NCBI RefSeq assembly: GCF_024347295.1
Contig: NZ_AP025459.1
Location: forward strand, 868,001 to 932,000
Origin: Vibrio artabrorum
GTDB lineage: Bacteria; Pseudomonadota; Gammaproteobacteria; Enterobacterales; Vibrionaceae
Direction of reading: 5' to 3'
DNA length: 64,000 bases
Part shown: piece by piece, positions 55,022-64,000 of the stretch
Numbering within the stretch: the stretch's first letter is position 1
Layout of the letters: each line of letters starts with the position of its first letter
Notes under the pieces: model-generated
Seen by the model: the letters and a program-made list of their open reading frames with translations, nothing else
Database searches by the model: none
Told to the model about the DNA's origin: nothing
Made by a program: the position numbers and the translations under genes

Positions 55022-55222
55022 ATAAGATTCCGTTCAACGGTTTTATATAAAAACAGTAGAATAAAAATGGCAATATAGAAACTTTGAGACGGTAAATTTA
55101 ATGGAAGTGTGGTGTAGGTGTAATTTCTTTTGATTCCTAAACTTACCTTAAAAGATAGTGGCTTTGACACCACCGATAGTTATCTTCGGTCAGTTTGTCT
55201 TTTATCCGTGTTGAAATGTGGC

Positions 55223-55609
55223 CTATTGGATAGGCTGTTTTGAACCAATTTTGTCTTGGTTTACTCCAAATAGGAGTTGTTCTAACACTGTTTTTGCAGA
55301 AGATTCCAATGTCCAAACGCCCAACATTCGGTTAAGAGCCGCTCGATACGCTTTGTTTGTAAGCAGGAATGCGAGCGTGATCGTGTCAGTATCCAAAACA
55401 TGTCTCTGGATAACGGTGAGCTCAGCTTTGTTTGCGATGTCTATTTTCTTGAGGTTGAATGCGGGTAGAAATGCACACTCGTACCATACCTCAACGATCT
55501 CTCGGAGTTCGATTTCTTCTTCAGGCACGTCACCGCCCTGAAATATATGTTTTTCAGGGATTGCGGATGAGTAAGCGACATCCAGCTTGTCGACAACGAA
55601 TGTGTACAT
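55223..55609 (-). CDS. Hypothetical protein, 128 aa
   Basis: I do not recognise this soluble, acidic protein with no signal peptide. It opens with M-Y-T-F-V-V-D-K-L-D-V-A-Y and has E-E-E-I-E-L-R-E-I-V-E-V-W. AAGGA lies before the ATG at 55609, which supports a real gene. It is read in the same direction as the type I secretion operon and lies 107 bp after its last gene, so it may be its distal member. Confidence 0.7.
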   Translation of the reverse strand: MYTFVVDKLDVAYSSAIPEKHIFQGGDVPEEEIELREIVEVWYECAFLPAFNLKKIDIANKAELTVIQRHVLDTDTITLAFLLTNKAYRAALNRMLGVWTLESSAKTVLEQLLFGVNQDKIGSKQPIQ

Positions 55610-55716
55610 TTTCTTCCTTGTTACCTGAGTATCGGGATGAATAATCTCTCTCGCTTATGAATTTGTCAATTACATCTCTCTCGTTAAAGAGTGAATTGCG
55701 ATTAAGCGTTATGGTT

Positions 55717-57855
55717 TTAGCTTAAACTATTTAAGTATTTGTCTGTTAAGCCAAAGTATTTCAAATTGCCATCTGGCTCCAGCACTAAACTCATGTTTGA
55801 TGTTGCGATCAAACCAGCATCACTCGTCGAAAAAATCACGGTTTTATTCAACAATTTATCGGAGAACAGACGGTTAAAGTATTGAGCGTTTTCTTGCTCT
55901 ACACCATTGAACGGCTCATCAATGATAATCAGAGATTGCTCGCAGTCACCTAAGCCAAGCGCGAGACGCAGTTTTTGCTGAATTCCATTTGGAAGGTTTT
56001 TGCATTTATCCACGCTTAACTGAGTCGCTAAGCCATCCGGAAGCCACTCATCTAACTCGAAGAAGCTGATCATTTCTTGCATCTTGTCTGTTGGAATAAG
56101 CCCGTTATGTAGAATGAAGTTGGTCTTAAGTGAGCCTTCGAAAATGTGCAAATTAAAAGGGATGTAGTTAATTGACGTTCGATAACGGTAGCTATTGAAC
56201 TGTTTAATGTTGTATCCATCGACAGACACCGCACCTTGATAGCGCTCTTCTAAACCAGCAATGATTGAAATTAAGGTGGTTTTACCACATCCCGTAGGGC
56301 CACCAATGACGACTTTGGCACAGGGAGGAATTTTGAAACCAAGGTTGGTTAAACCGGTCGCGGCTCCTGCGTATCGATGACTGACACCACTACCTACAAT
56401 GCTGCCTTGGAATAGGCGAATCGGTGGGCTTTTCTCTAAGGTCAATTTGTCATCATTCATCAACATCAAATTGTTGATTTGGGCTGCTGAAGCCTTAATC
56501 GACTGGTACTTAGAAATGGAGTTATAGATCCCCATGATAGGACCTAGTGCCTTCCAAACCAGAATGACAGTCGCGAGCATGGCACCCGCATCAGAAGTAC
56601 CATCCATTACGCCAATAACCGCGGCGACGATACTGGCTGTGCCAATCACTTGAATTAGACTGCCACCAGCAGCTTGAATCTTACTGTTTGTCACAGCCAC
56701 ATTCTCGGCATCGCTGGTGCTTTGCATATGTGATGCACTGAATCGAGATTGAACGACACGAAGTAAAGGTAGGCCTTGGATAGTTTTGATGCCACGAAGG
56801 ATTTCGTTCCATTGATACGAGACCATCGCATTGGCGCGCGAGCTTTTGGATGTGGCTTGTGAATAGCTATAGCGTGAGTAAATACAGAACACTAACATCA
56901 GTATTAAGCCACCCATTACCACCAACGCCGCTGTACCAGACATCAGAGCAATGGCGATGATAAATACGATCACAAACGGCATATCAAAATAGCTGAGGGT
57001 GGATTCTGCGGTGACTAAGCGCCGGAAGGTGTCGATATCGTTCAAACGGGCCAACTGGGAAGAGACCCCGGCAGTGGATGTCATCGCATAGGGTAGCCAC
57101 AGTAGCTTAGATATCACGGCTTGCGAGATGTGAACGGCGAGATCTTTACCGGAGGTCGCAATAATGTTGACGCGCATTTTCTTAAAGAAGTATTCAGAGA
57201 AGCCGACAATGATGGCAAACAGAGTTAACCAATACAGTGTCGCCTCAGAACTCGAAGTGAGTGCGAAGTTGTAAACACTCATAATAAAGAAGGGTTGCAA
57301 CGCACCTAGAATACTGATGACGAAACTCAGAATGATTAAGCTCTTTAGCTCATTGTTATAGCGATAGAAAGCGTATTTAATCCAATTGCTTCTGTCTTGC
57401 GATTCCGGCGGTGGTTCGCGGAATAGACGAGAGTACTCGCTAATAGAAATCAGCAAGCAGGGTTTTTGACACATTGGATATTCAATGGTGTTGTTGTTCG
57501 TGTAATCAAACAGCAGCAACTTTCCATCGTTAGTACCTAAGAAGATTGCACTTAGATTCTCTATTTCAATAAAGCATGGGTGAGGGTACTTATCGATATT
57601 CTCGAGTGTCTTTAGTTTGGTCACATCACAGCGATATCCAAGACGCTCGATGGTCGCAGTAAAACTGTCGCCGTCTTTAGGTTTTGGAATAAAAGCATCG
57701 CTGAGTATCGCGGGTGTGCCTTCCCATTCGAGTGCTATCAGGGTGTAGGCCAAGCCACGAATAAGTGGCGATTGACTATAACGTTCGTCGTATCCGCTAG
57801 ATTCAAAATCCAAGACACGTTGTGGCACATTATTGAAGTCTACTAGGATACTCAT
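55717..57855 (-). CDS. Type I secretion ABC exporter subunit with N-terminal peptidase-like domain and degenerate NBD
   Basis: This 712-residue protein has an N-terminal soluble part of about 160 residues at the place of the C39-like domain of RTX exporters, without a clear catalytic Cys-His pair. Membrane segments fill residues 170-450. The nucleotide-binding domain keeps Walker A G-G-P-T-G-C-G-K-T-T (about residue 520) and Walker B L-I-I-I-D-E-P, but the Q-loop reads Y-I-P-F-N, the signature reads L-P-N-G-I-Q-Q and the H-loop histidine is serine (I-F-S-T-S-D). It overlaps the partner ABC gene by four bases, so a heterodimer is likely. It would export a protein through the fusion protein and TolC-like channel of the same operon. 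Confidence 0.88.
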   Translation of the reverse strand: MSILVDFNNVPQRVLDFESSGYDERYSQSPLIRGLAYTLIALEWEGTPAILSDAFIPKPKDGDSFTATIERLGYRCDVTKLKTLENIDKYPHPCFIEIENLSAIFLGTNDGKLLLFDYTNNNTIEYPMCQKPCLLISISEYSRLFREPPPESQDRSNWIKYAFYRYNNELKSLIILSFVISILGALQPFFIMSVYNFALTSSSEATLYWLTLFAIIVGFSEYFFKKMRVNIIATSGKDLAVHISQAVISKLLWLPYAMTSTAGVSSQLARLNDIDTFRRLVTAESTLSYFDMPFVIVFIIAIALMSGTAALVVMGGLILMLVFCIYSRYSYSQATSKSSRANAMVSYQWNEILRGIKTIQGLPLLRVVQSRFSASHMQSTSDAENVAVTNSKIQAAGGSLIQVIGTASIVAAVIGVMDGTSDAGAMLATVILVWKALGPIMGIYNSISKYQSIKASAAQINNLMLMNDDKLTLEKSPPIRLFQGSIVGSGVSHRYAGAATGLTNLGFKIPPCAKVVIGGPTGCGKTTLISIIAGLEERYQGAVSVDGYNIKQFNSYRYRTSINYIPFNLHIFEGSLKTNFILHNGLIPTDKMQEMISFFELDEWLPDGLATQLSVDKCKNLPNGIQQKLRLALGLGDCEQSLIIIDEPFNGVEQENAQYFNRLFSDKLLNKTVIFSTSDAGLIATSNMSLVLEPDGNLKYFGLTDKYLNSLS

Positions 57856-59438
57856 TGGTCACCTCCGGTAAGTTTTACGCGTTTGAGGCGGTGGTTAAGT
57901 TTGTCCATCTTATTACTGGCGATGATTAGGATTTTGTCATTGGCACGATAAGCGGTACTGGTAAGAACAACGCGCGCAAACTCCTCATCAAAGACACAAT
58001 CGATGTCATCAAATATCAATACACGTTTACTGGCGAGCAGGGCGCGAACCAATAATAAGGCATAGCCAACTTGGCGTGAGAATGGGTTACGCATATGGCC
58101 TTTGAGTTCTGTATAAAAACCGGCAGGAAGCCCATCAATTTGCGCTTTGATGTTCATGGTTTCACACAGTGCAAACGCCGTGTTATTCAAGCTTGGTCGG
58201 AAGCAAGTGAGGTTATCGATAATGGTGCCTTCGACGAACGAACTGGTTTTATCGACCATCAAGACACTGTTACGCCAAACGTTGTAGTTAATGTCATCGA
58301 GAGCGGTATCGTTAATCATGATATCCAGTTTGCTGTCTTTGCTCTGCCTAGTAATACAGTTCGCGAGGTGGGTTTTACCTGAGCCACTTTTTCCCGTGAG
58401 TAAATAAGTTTGCCCAAGTTCGAATTCGATACGCTGCTTGCCAGAATACTTAACCGAAATGCGTTTAACTTCGGTTGTCTCATCTTGCTGTTCTACAGAA
58501 GCAACGAGTTCCAATAATTCTGCTATGCGTTGGATGTGGAGTTTATTTAATTCCCAACGACTCGCGGTTCGCATCACTTGCTGATACGGCGCAAAGTAAC
58601 GGTTGGTCAACATGATAATTGCAGCCATGATGCCTTGGCTTGATTCCATGTTAATCACCGCGATTGCTAGAACCACAACAACGCAAGCAATGGAGAGTTG
58701 TTGGATGAGTGATAATATTAAGCCGAAGTTCGATTCGATTTGCTCATATTTGATGTTTTCAACTTCACGCTCTTCGACCATCTGTGTCATTAAACTTTCG
58801 ACGCGATATTCCATATTCCTGGATTTGATATCCAGTGGGCTAGAGATGATCTCAATGATTTTTGATGTTGTTAAACCTTCGATATCGGATTTGCTTTTAA
58901 GGCTACCAATTTTCTGTTTAGAAATGTGCCAAGCAAAAATAGCGAGGATGATGGAGGCGAGTAAAATAGTAATGCCAGCCCATAAGTTGATTAATCCAAT
59001 AATAAGTATGGTGATGACGCTAACAGCAAAGTTGATGAGTGCTCGAACGGATTCCCCGCCAAAGAAGGTCTTGAGTTCAGGAATGGTTGAGATTCGTTCT
59101 AGGTATTCGCCCGGTTCTAAACGGCGGAATTTAGAGATCTCAGCCAAACAGATGGATTGAAATACTTTATTGGTTAAGTTGGTCTCAAACTGCCTCATGA
59201 TGACTGAGGAGATCTTCTCTTCCTGATTTTTTAAGTGGTAGTCGAGGAAGATAGAAATCAAGATAATTGCGAACAATAAGTACAGAGTATCTTGTGCTTG
59301 GTTAGGTAACACTCGGTCAAAAATGATCAGAATAGAGAAGGGCAGTACCAAGCCAAACAGGGTCGAAATTATCGTTGAGAAAGTCAGATAACACTTATCG
59401 GCTATATTGATCTTTTGCGAAAACTGTTCAGTTTGCAT
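57852..59438 (-). CDS. ABC exporter half-transporter with degenerate NBD
   Basis: This 528-residue protein has no N-terminal extra domain: membrane segments start at about residue 20 and end near 270, and the nucleotide-binding domain follows. Walker A is L-T-G-K-S-G-S-G-K-T-H (about residue 350). The Q-loop glutamine is missing (L-M-V-D-K-T-S), the LSGGQ signature has become N-P-F-S-R-Q, Walker B has a D for the catalytic glutamate (I-F-D-D-I-D) and the H-loop reads I-I-A-S-N. It is therefore probably poor at hydrolysis and acts as the second half of the exporter encoded next, whose stop/start it overlaps by four bases. GGAG precedes the ATG. Confidence 0.88.
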   Translation of the reverse strand: MQTEQFSQKINIADKCYLTFSTIISTLFGLVLPFSILIIFDRVLPNQAQDTLYLLFAIILISIFLDYHLKNQEEKISSVIMRQFETNLTNKVFQSICLAEISKFRRLEPGEYLERISTIPELKTFFGGESVRALINFAVSVITILIIGLINLWAGITILLASIILAIFAWHISKQKIGSLKSKSDIEGLTTSKIIEIISSPLDIKSRNMEYRVESLMTQMVEEREVENIKYEQIESNFGLILSLIQQLSIACVVVVLAIAVINMESSQGIMAAIIMLTNRYFAPYQQVMRTASRWELNKLHIQRIAELLELVASVEQQDETTEVKRISVKYSGKQRIEFELGQTYLLTGKSGSGKTHLANCITRQSKDSKLDIMINDTALDDINYNVWRNSVLMVDKTSSFVEGTIIDNLTCFRPSLNNTAFALCETMNIKAQIDGLPAGFYTELKGHMRNPFSRQVGYALLLVRALLASKRVLIFDDIDCVFDEEFARVVLTSTAYRANDKILIIASNKMDKLNHRLKRVKLTGGDQ

Positions 59439-60852
59439 TACGATCTCCTTTCTTCAATGACTCCGTTGAGAGAAGGTGTTTAGGCACCAAATCTTGACTG
59501 TCTCGCCCCTCAATATCACTCATCAATTGCATGATACTCTCTATAGATTGTACCGAGAGGGCCCCCTTTATTTGCTCAAGTTTGATGGTTTCGATGATGT
59601 AGTCGTAACGTGCGCTTTCGTAGTCTCTCAAAGCGCTGAACAGTTTACTTTCCGCTGCTAGCAAGTCGGTGATGGTACGCGTGCCTAATTGGTAGGCTCT
59701 TTGGATCCCTTTATAAGAGGCGTAGTTGGCGCGAATGATGTTTTCGTAACTGCTGATAGACTGAGAAAAGTCGTTAATGTTGAGGATTGCAGTGTTCACA
59801 TTGTTACGTGTGGTGTACAGCGAGTCTTGATAAAGCAGCTCAGTTCGCTCAATTGCTGTCGACGATTTTTGATATTTATAATAATCAGAACCACCAGATA
59901 AAATAGGCACAGCGAGGTTTAAGCCCACGCTGGTTGAGTTACTTTCACCTGTCGCTGTAATGTCGGTTTTATCGTAGTTATTGGCGTCATCATGTCGATA
60001 GCTGGCTGAAAGCGATACAGTTGGTAAGAAGTTTGAACCGCTCTCTTTTAAGCCTCTACGGCTTCTTTCTACGTTTTTCTTTGCTACTAATAAGTCGTTA
60101 TTGAGCTTTAATGCTTGATCCATAATTGAGCGCTGCTCTGTCTCATTTATCTCTTTTAAAGGCACGCTTTCGTATATGTCTTGCGACGGAGTTATAGGGT
60201 ATTGAATTTGGATCGACAGCCCGTTGAGAATGACACGTCGATCTTTCTGCAAGGTTCTTAATCGGTTCGACACGCCTTCTTTCTGAGCAATGACTTCGTA
60301 CAATTCACTGGCGGCGGTGTTACCTAGCTCTACATTGCGTCGCATTTGATGTTCACGCGTTTCAGACGATTTGAGTTCAACCCTGGTCGCTTTAATTTGG
60401 GCGTTGTTCTTCAAATACTCAAAGTATTGAGACCCGATTTCCGAAATGGTGCTTTGGATTTTGTTCTCGTGTTTAATTTCTTCGATATTGAAGTCGAGCT
60501 TTGCTGTCCCATATTTGAAAATGTCACCCAGATTGAATATGGATTGGGATAACGAAAGACTGTAGCTGTTTGAGTTATAGCTAGAGGTTTCATCGGGCAC
60601 GCTAGATAGCAAGGTTTCATTCTCATTCCATGTGGTATCGGCTGCACCATTGAGTGACGGCAGAAATTTAGAGCGACTGATACCAATGTTGTACTCGTTT
60701 TCTTCCACGCCTTTATCACTGGCACGAAGAGACAGGCTGTTTTGCAGGCCGAGCTCTACCGCCTCTAGCAGGGTCGTCGCCGATGCTGAAGGTGTTGTGC
60801 TGAATGCGAGTGCAGCTAGTATGCTGCTAGTTAAGTTTCTGTACCGCCACAT
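59428..60852 (-). CDS. TolC-family outer-membrane channel protein
   Basis: This 474-residue protein has a signal peptide (cut near A-S-A-T at about residue 25). Two repeats of long helices and beta strands are seen, with the L-x-E-A-V-E-L-G-L-x-N opening and Y-Q-L-G-T-R-T-I-T-D-L-L-A-A-E-S (about residue 400) of TolC-like outer-membrane efflux proteins. It forms the outer channel for the type I secretion operon and overlaps both neighbours: its start lies 26 bp inside the pseudo-kinase gene, and its end 11 bp inside the ABC gene. It is dedicated to this system rather than the housekeeping TolC. Confidence 0.93.
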   Translation of the reverse strand: MWRYRNLTSSILAALAFSTTPSASATTLLEAVELGLQNSLSLRASDKGVEENEYNIGISRSKFLPSLNGAADTTWNENETLLSSVPDETSSYNSNSYSLSLSQSIFNLGDIFKYGTAKLDFNIEEIKHENKIQSTISEIGSQYFEYLKNNAQIKATRVELKSSETREHQMRRNVELGNTAASELYEVIAQKEGVSNRLRTLQKDRRVILNGLSIQIQYPITPSQDIYESVPLKEINETEQRSIMDQALKLNNDLLVAKKNVERSRRGLKESGSNFLPTVSLSASYRHDDANNYDKTDITATGESNSTSVGLNLAVPILSGGSDYYKYQKSSTAIERTELLYQDSLYTTRNNVNTAILNINDFSQSISSYENIIRANYASYKGIQRAYQLGTRTITDLLAAESKLFSALRDYESARYDYIIETIKLEQIKGALSVQSIESIMQLMSDIEGRDSQDLVPKHLLSTESLKKGDRNAN

Positions 60853-63058
60853 ACTTGTTGATCACCTTGATGATTTGGTCGCTTTTATAAGGTTTGCTGA
60901 TCACGTAATCCATTCCGGCTTCAATACAAGCCTGGTGTTCGTTACTGCTGGTCAATGCGGTTGCACCTATGATGGTGCAAGGGTTCTTCTCGTTTTCTTG
61001 TTCGAATTGGCGAATGCGTTTTGTGGCTTCGATGCCGCCCATACCCGGCATGATGCAATCCATGAAGATGATGTCAGAACGTTTATTCATGAAGTGCTTC
61101 ACGGCATCGGCACCATCGCCAACGGTGTCTGGTTCATACTCTTGCTTGGTCAGAATTCGTTTCAGTAAGATCTGCTGAACTCGGTCATCCTCTACGATAA
61201 GGAATGAGCTGTTCTCCATCTGCTCTTCTGATGCTTCCGCTTCCATAATGGTGAGCAAATTAGGAATAAACTCGTAAGGGATAGCAGGGGCGTTGATGAT
61301 CTTGTCGACGAAGCTATGACACTCTTGTGCTTGCTGAGTGCTGGTCACTGACAGTAGCAATTTGGTGTTGGGATGATTTTTTAGTTGGGATTTCACTGTT
61401 TTACTCAACGAAGGCAGCTTGTTGGGTTCAAAGGTATCGGTCAGCATAATCGCGTCGTAATCACCGAATGTTTTCGCCGCTGAGAAAAGCTCATTTGCAG
61501 TGCGAATCTCGGTGATGTCCAGCCCCAAATTGCTGAGCATCTTCTTCATCACGTCGATACGGATTTGAGTATTGGCGCACAGCAGTAAACGCTTGCCATC
61601 GAAGCGAGTCTTCTCTGTGTGGAAGTTCTTAGCTTTAAGATCAAGCTCAATCTGAAAACGTTCCTGAGCCCCTGACTGGAACCAGTGACTCTCGTAATAT
61701 CCGTAATCTTTCAGAACGCTTTTTGCTAAGTCATCGGTGCTGGTCGTATGGTCTTTGTGTGCGCTCCAATGGAGTTTATTGAGCTTGGCAACAGAGACAT
61801 CCAGCGTTGATAAGAAGTTGAGGTTGATGGTGACACGGGTATTTTCCATGTCTGACGCCGCACCCGATTCAATCGTCACAAACAGTTTCTTATTTGATTT
61901 GAGTTGAATAGCATTGGAAAGCTGCAGGAACAATATCCAGAATAAGCTGGTGGATTGGCCTTCTACGCGATTGGGTAAGTTGTCAGAGATAAAGCAGTCC
62001 AGTTCGCCTTCATTTCGCTGAATTTTAGCGCTGATATGAACCATTAATTCCGACAGTACGTTGAGTAGTGAAAATTCGCTTGATTTACTTTCTGTGCCCT
62101 GTGAAATCAGACGATTATAGTTTTCTGCTAACTCAGATAAAGTACTACATGCCGAGGTAATATCCTTCGCCATCAATACGCCGTTTTCATCGGTTTCTTG
62201 AATCAGATATTGGACACCACCGTTGATGGTATTGGTGATTCCGCGAATCTCATAACCGATTAATGCATACAGTTGTTTGTAGAGATCGTTATTGCGTTTT
62301 TGGTCTTCCAATTTACCGAAGATTAACTTCAAGTGAGAGTAGATCTGGCGTTGCTTTGGATTGATGCTCACTTCGTTAAGAAGCTCTTCAAGCCGTTGTA
62401 AATCGAGTTGCTTCAGCTCTTGATACAGAGCATCGAATTCATCGTCGATTTCGCGTTCGTTAGAGCTGGATTTCTTCAGTTTCAACATAGCGACTGAGTT
62501 GGATAAAATCGTAATCACAGCCAATATTACGACCACCATAAACAACCAGATAAAGAACTCGTTTTTCTCTGACATTAAGTCATTCGCATGGTTGCTAAAC
62601 ATGGTGCGATAGTTGTCGTCCATCTGCAGATAGTTATTGGTCAATGAAAGGTACAAGCCTAATACGTCGTTACGTGTTTTTGGGCTATCGGAGAAACGAT
62701 TTATCGCTAATTCCAGTTGTGTGTATTCAGTTGCCCCAACTAAGCTGAACTCGGTTTTGTTCAAAGAGGCTAAAGAGCGAAATTCATCAATTTCACGTTT
62801 CAAGTTAACCAGGTTGAATTCGTTAGTACCGCAAGTGTTGGTACTTAAGCACTGTTGTAGAGTTTGAATATCTTGTTCGATGGTCTGATTAAGCTTTTGG
62901 GCTTGTATGAGCAGTGGGGCGCTTTGCACTTGTGCAACGGAGTCTACTTTTGACCAAGAAAAGTATAAATAGAAAGCGAGCGCTGCCAATACCACGCTAA
63001 ATAGTATGCTTAAGCGTAGAGCGGGTACGGAAATATGGTACGAAGGTTTTCCGCTCAT
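60827..63058 (-). CDS. Membrane pseudo-histidine-kinase with C-terminal receiver domain, in the type I secretion operon
   Basis: This 743-residue protein has two membrane segments (residues 12-32 and about 167-187) around a periplasmic helical domain. A kinase-like part follows, but the H-box reads G-Y-E-I-R-G (about residue 268), with tyrosine for the phosphoryl histidine, and the ATP-binding domain has no N-, G1- or G2-box. A degenerate receiver (about residues 490-600) and an intact one (about 618-740) with V-E-D-D and I-I-F-M-D-C-I-M-P-G-M-G-G follow. It may receive phosphate from another kinase and gate secretion or cargo release. It lies between the fusion protein (3 bp) and the TolC gene (overlap), so it is made with the secretion machine. 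Confidence 0.88.
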   Translation of the reverse strand: MSGKPSYHISVPALRLSILFSVVLAALAFYLYFSWSKVDSVAQVQSAPLLIQAQKLNQTIEQDIQTLQQCLSTNTCGTNEFNLVNLKREIDEFRSLASLNKTEFSLVGATEYTQLELAINRFSDSPKTRNDVLGLYLSLTNNYLQMDDNYRTMFSNHANDLMSEKNEFFIWLFMVVVILAVITILSNSVAMLKLKKSSSNEREIDDEFDALYQELKQLDLQRLEELLNEVSINPKQRQIYSHLKLIFGKLEDQKRNNDLYKQLYALIGYEIRGITNTINGGVQYLIQETDENGVLMAKDITSACSTLSELAENYNRLISQGTESKSSEFSLLNVLSELMVHISAKIQRNEGELDCFISDNLPNRVEGQSTSLFWILFLQLSNAIQLKSNKKLFVTIESGAASDMENTRVTINLNFLSTLDVSVAKLNKLHWSAHKDHTTSTDDLAKSVLKDYGYYESHWFQSGAQERFQIELDLKAKNFHTEKTRFDGKRLLLCANTQIRIDVMKKMLSNLGLDITEIRTANELFSAAKTFGDYDAIMLTDTFEPNKLPSLSKTVKSQLKNHPNTKLLLSVTSTQQAQECHSFVDKIINAPAIPYEFIPNLLTIMEAEASEEQMENSSFLIVEDDRVQQILLKRILTKQEYEPDTVGDGADAVKHFMNKRSDIIFMDCIMPGMGGIEATKRIRQFEQENEKNPCTIIGATALTSSNEHQACIEAGMDYVISKPYKSDQIIKVINKYVAVQKLN

Positions 63059-63061
63059 TGA

Positions 63062-64000
63062 TTACCTCTCATCGAAAGCATCTTCGATGGCTGACATCAC
63101 GGGTTTCGCCGCGTATTCGATCACGCGACGTGAGCCTGTTTTTACATCGGCGGTAAATTCCATGTAAGGTGATAATTTGTATTGAGTGCCTCCTCGCTCA
63201 AGAAAATTACGGTCAATTTTAATCTCAGCTAAATAGAATTCTGCATCTTCTTCTTCGTATGATGAACGGCTGATTGAGGCGATGGTTCCCTCAACAAATC
63301 CGTATTTTGCAAAGTTATAGGTATCCATTTTTACTTTTACTGCCTGACCAATTTCGACAAATCCCATGTCTTTACGTGGGATCTTCGCTTCACCGTGAAG
63401 AGAGTTATTGATCGGTGCGATATCGGCGATACTTTCACCTGGCGGAATCACAGCAGAACGGAAATTGAAATGCAGTTTGTCGACTACACCATCCACCGGA
63501 GAGTAGACGACCAGGCGATCAACTTTGTCGGAATGCTGTGGTTGTATGATTTGCTTTAGCTTGAGGTCTTTATTCGCTTGAATGATTTGTGCTTGGTACT
63601 CAGAGTTTCGATTCTCAACCAAGTCACGGTGTTGCTTTTCCAGTTTGTCGAGTTGAAAACGTTCATTCATCACAGACTCGTCAAGGTTCTCAATCTCACG
63701 AACCATATTCGACTCTTGTACTTTCATGTTAAGAACGTCGACATAAGACGCCATCTCTTCTTTATAGAGGGTGTTTTTGATGTTGAGCTGCTTACGTATC
63801 AGAGATAGCTGATTCTCTGAACTTTTGCGGCGCTTTAACATTGAACTGATTAACGAGTTTTTGTGTTTAATATCGTGAGTGATGAGCTCTTCATTTGAAC
63901 GGTTTTTAGAGAACTCTTGCCTCCACGTGTTCATGTTAACTTGGACTTGCTCAGGGTATTTTTCAATGAAAGCGTCGAAGTTCGGTTCTACCATATCGCG
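63062..64000 (-). CDS. HlyD-family membrane-fusion protein (5' end outside window)
   Basis: The frame is open to the window edge, and the first ATG seen (63994) is preceded by two more in-frame codons, so the N-terminal anchor is probably cut off. The 312 visible residues comprise a long coiled coil (about residues 1-150), the lipoyl-like V-Y-S-P-V-D-G-V-V-D-K-L (about residue 170), G-E-S-I-A-D-I-A-P and a C-terminal beta-barrel with G-Q-A-V-K-V-K-M-D-T-Y-N-F, typical of HlyD/PrtE adaptors. It bridges the ABC exporter and the TolC-like channel of this operon. It is the most upstream gene of the operon in the window; cargo or further genes may lie beyond 64000. Confidence 0.9.
   Translation of the reverse strand, partial: RDMVEPNFDAFIEKYPEQVQVNMNTWRQEFSKNRSNEELITHDIKHKNSLISSMLKRRKSSENQLSLIRKQLNIKNTLYKEEMASYVDVLNMKVQESNMVREIENLDESVMNERFQLDKLEKQHRDLVENRNSEYQAQIIQANKDLKLKQIIQPQHSDKVDRLVVYSPVDGVVDKLHFNFRSAVIPPGESIADIAPINNSLHGEAKIPRKDMGFVEIGQAVKVKMDTYNFAKYGFVEGTIASISRSSYEEEDAEFYLAEIKIDRNFLERGGTQYKLSPYMEFTADVKTGSRRVIEYAAKPVMSAIEDAFDER

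Overview
The window looks like a chromosomal segment of a marine Vibrio or a close relative. The gene families, the moderate G+C, the Vibrio-style terminators, the adenine-riboswitch-controlled add gene and the mannose-family PTS all fit that, but I could not run a database search. No rRNA, tRNA or CRISPR array is visible. The one clear mobile element is a complete IS5-family insertion sequence at 8557-9610, with a 9-bp target duplication, sitting inside a small gene.

Left part (1-8350): the 3' end of an aldehyde dehydrogenase, an M19-dipeptidase-like protein that lacks several metal ligands, a BCCT transporter, and a translationally coupled pair (an unknown protein and a DUF3726-type protein) look like a set for taking up and using a quaternary amine or amino-acid-like compound. 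A proline-iminopeptidase-like hydrolase follows. From 10108 to 20184 lies an amino-sugar (N-acetylgalactosamine/galactosamine type, Aga) locus: a minus-strand operon (AgaS, class II aldolase, PTS IIB/IIC/IID, two SIS proteins, a secreted Asp-box protein) facing a plus-strand operon (DeoR-family regulator, PTS IIA, amino-sugar-6-phosphate deacetylase).

Middle part (20289-32033): a small unknown gene, an unusual cbb3-type oxidase set (CcoN, CcoO, a five-haem CcoP-like fusion and a small cytochrome c), a molybdopterin-fold periplasmic protein with a degenerate GGDEF protein, a GGDEF/EAL protein whose upstream region carries an octanucleotide tandem repeat, a fasciclin-domain protein, and add preceded by an adenine riboswitch.

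From 32298 to 51564 is a periplasmic sulfatase island: two divergent sulfatases with a Cys-type C-T-A-G-R active site, an octahaem cytochrome with a TPR tail, a MoxR/DUF58/VWA/BatD operon, a LysR regulator, a PafA-like phosphatase, a cysteine-poor FGE-like lipoprotein, an anaerobic sulfatase-maturing radical SAM enzyme, and a secreted haem-less paralogue of the octahaem protein's C-terminal half. Two near-identical 15-bp palindromes (33958-33972 and 38356-38370) lie before the sulfatases and before the MoxR operon and may tie them into one regulon. I regard this as one of the two best candidates for an undescribed system.

The right end (51818-64000) holds a large hybrid histidine kinase, a small unknown gene, and a compact five-gene minus-strand operon for a type I secretion machine: a membrane-fusion protein (cut by the window edge), a membrane pseudo-histidine-kinase with a receiver domain, a TolC-like protein, and two ABC exporters whose nucleotide-binding domains are both strongly degenerate. 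This is the second candidate system; its cargo is not in the window and may lie beyond 64000.
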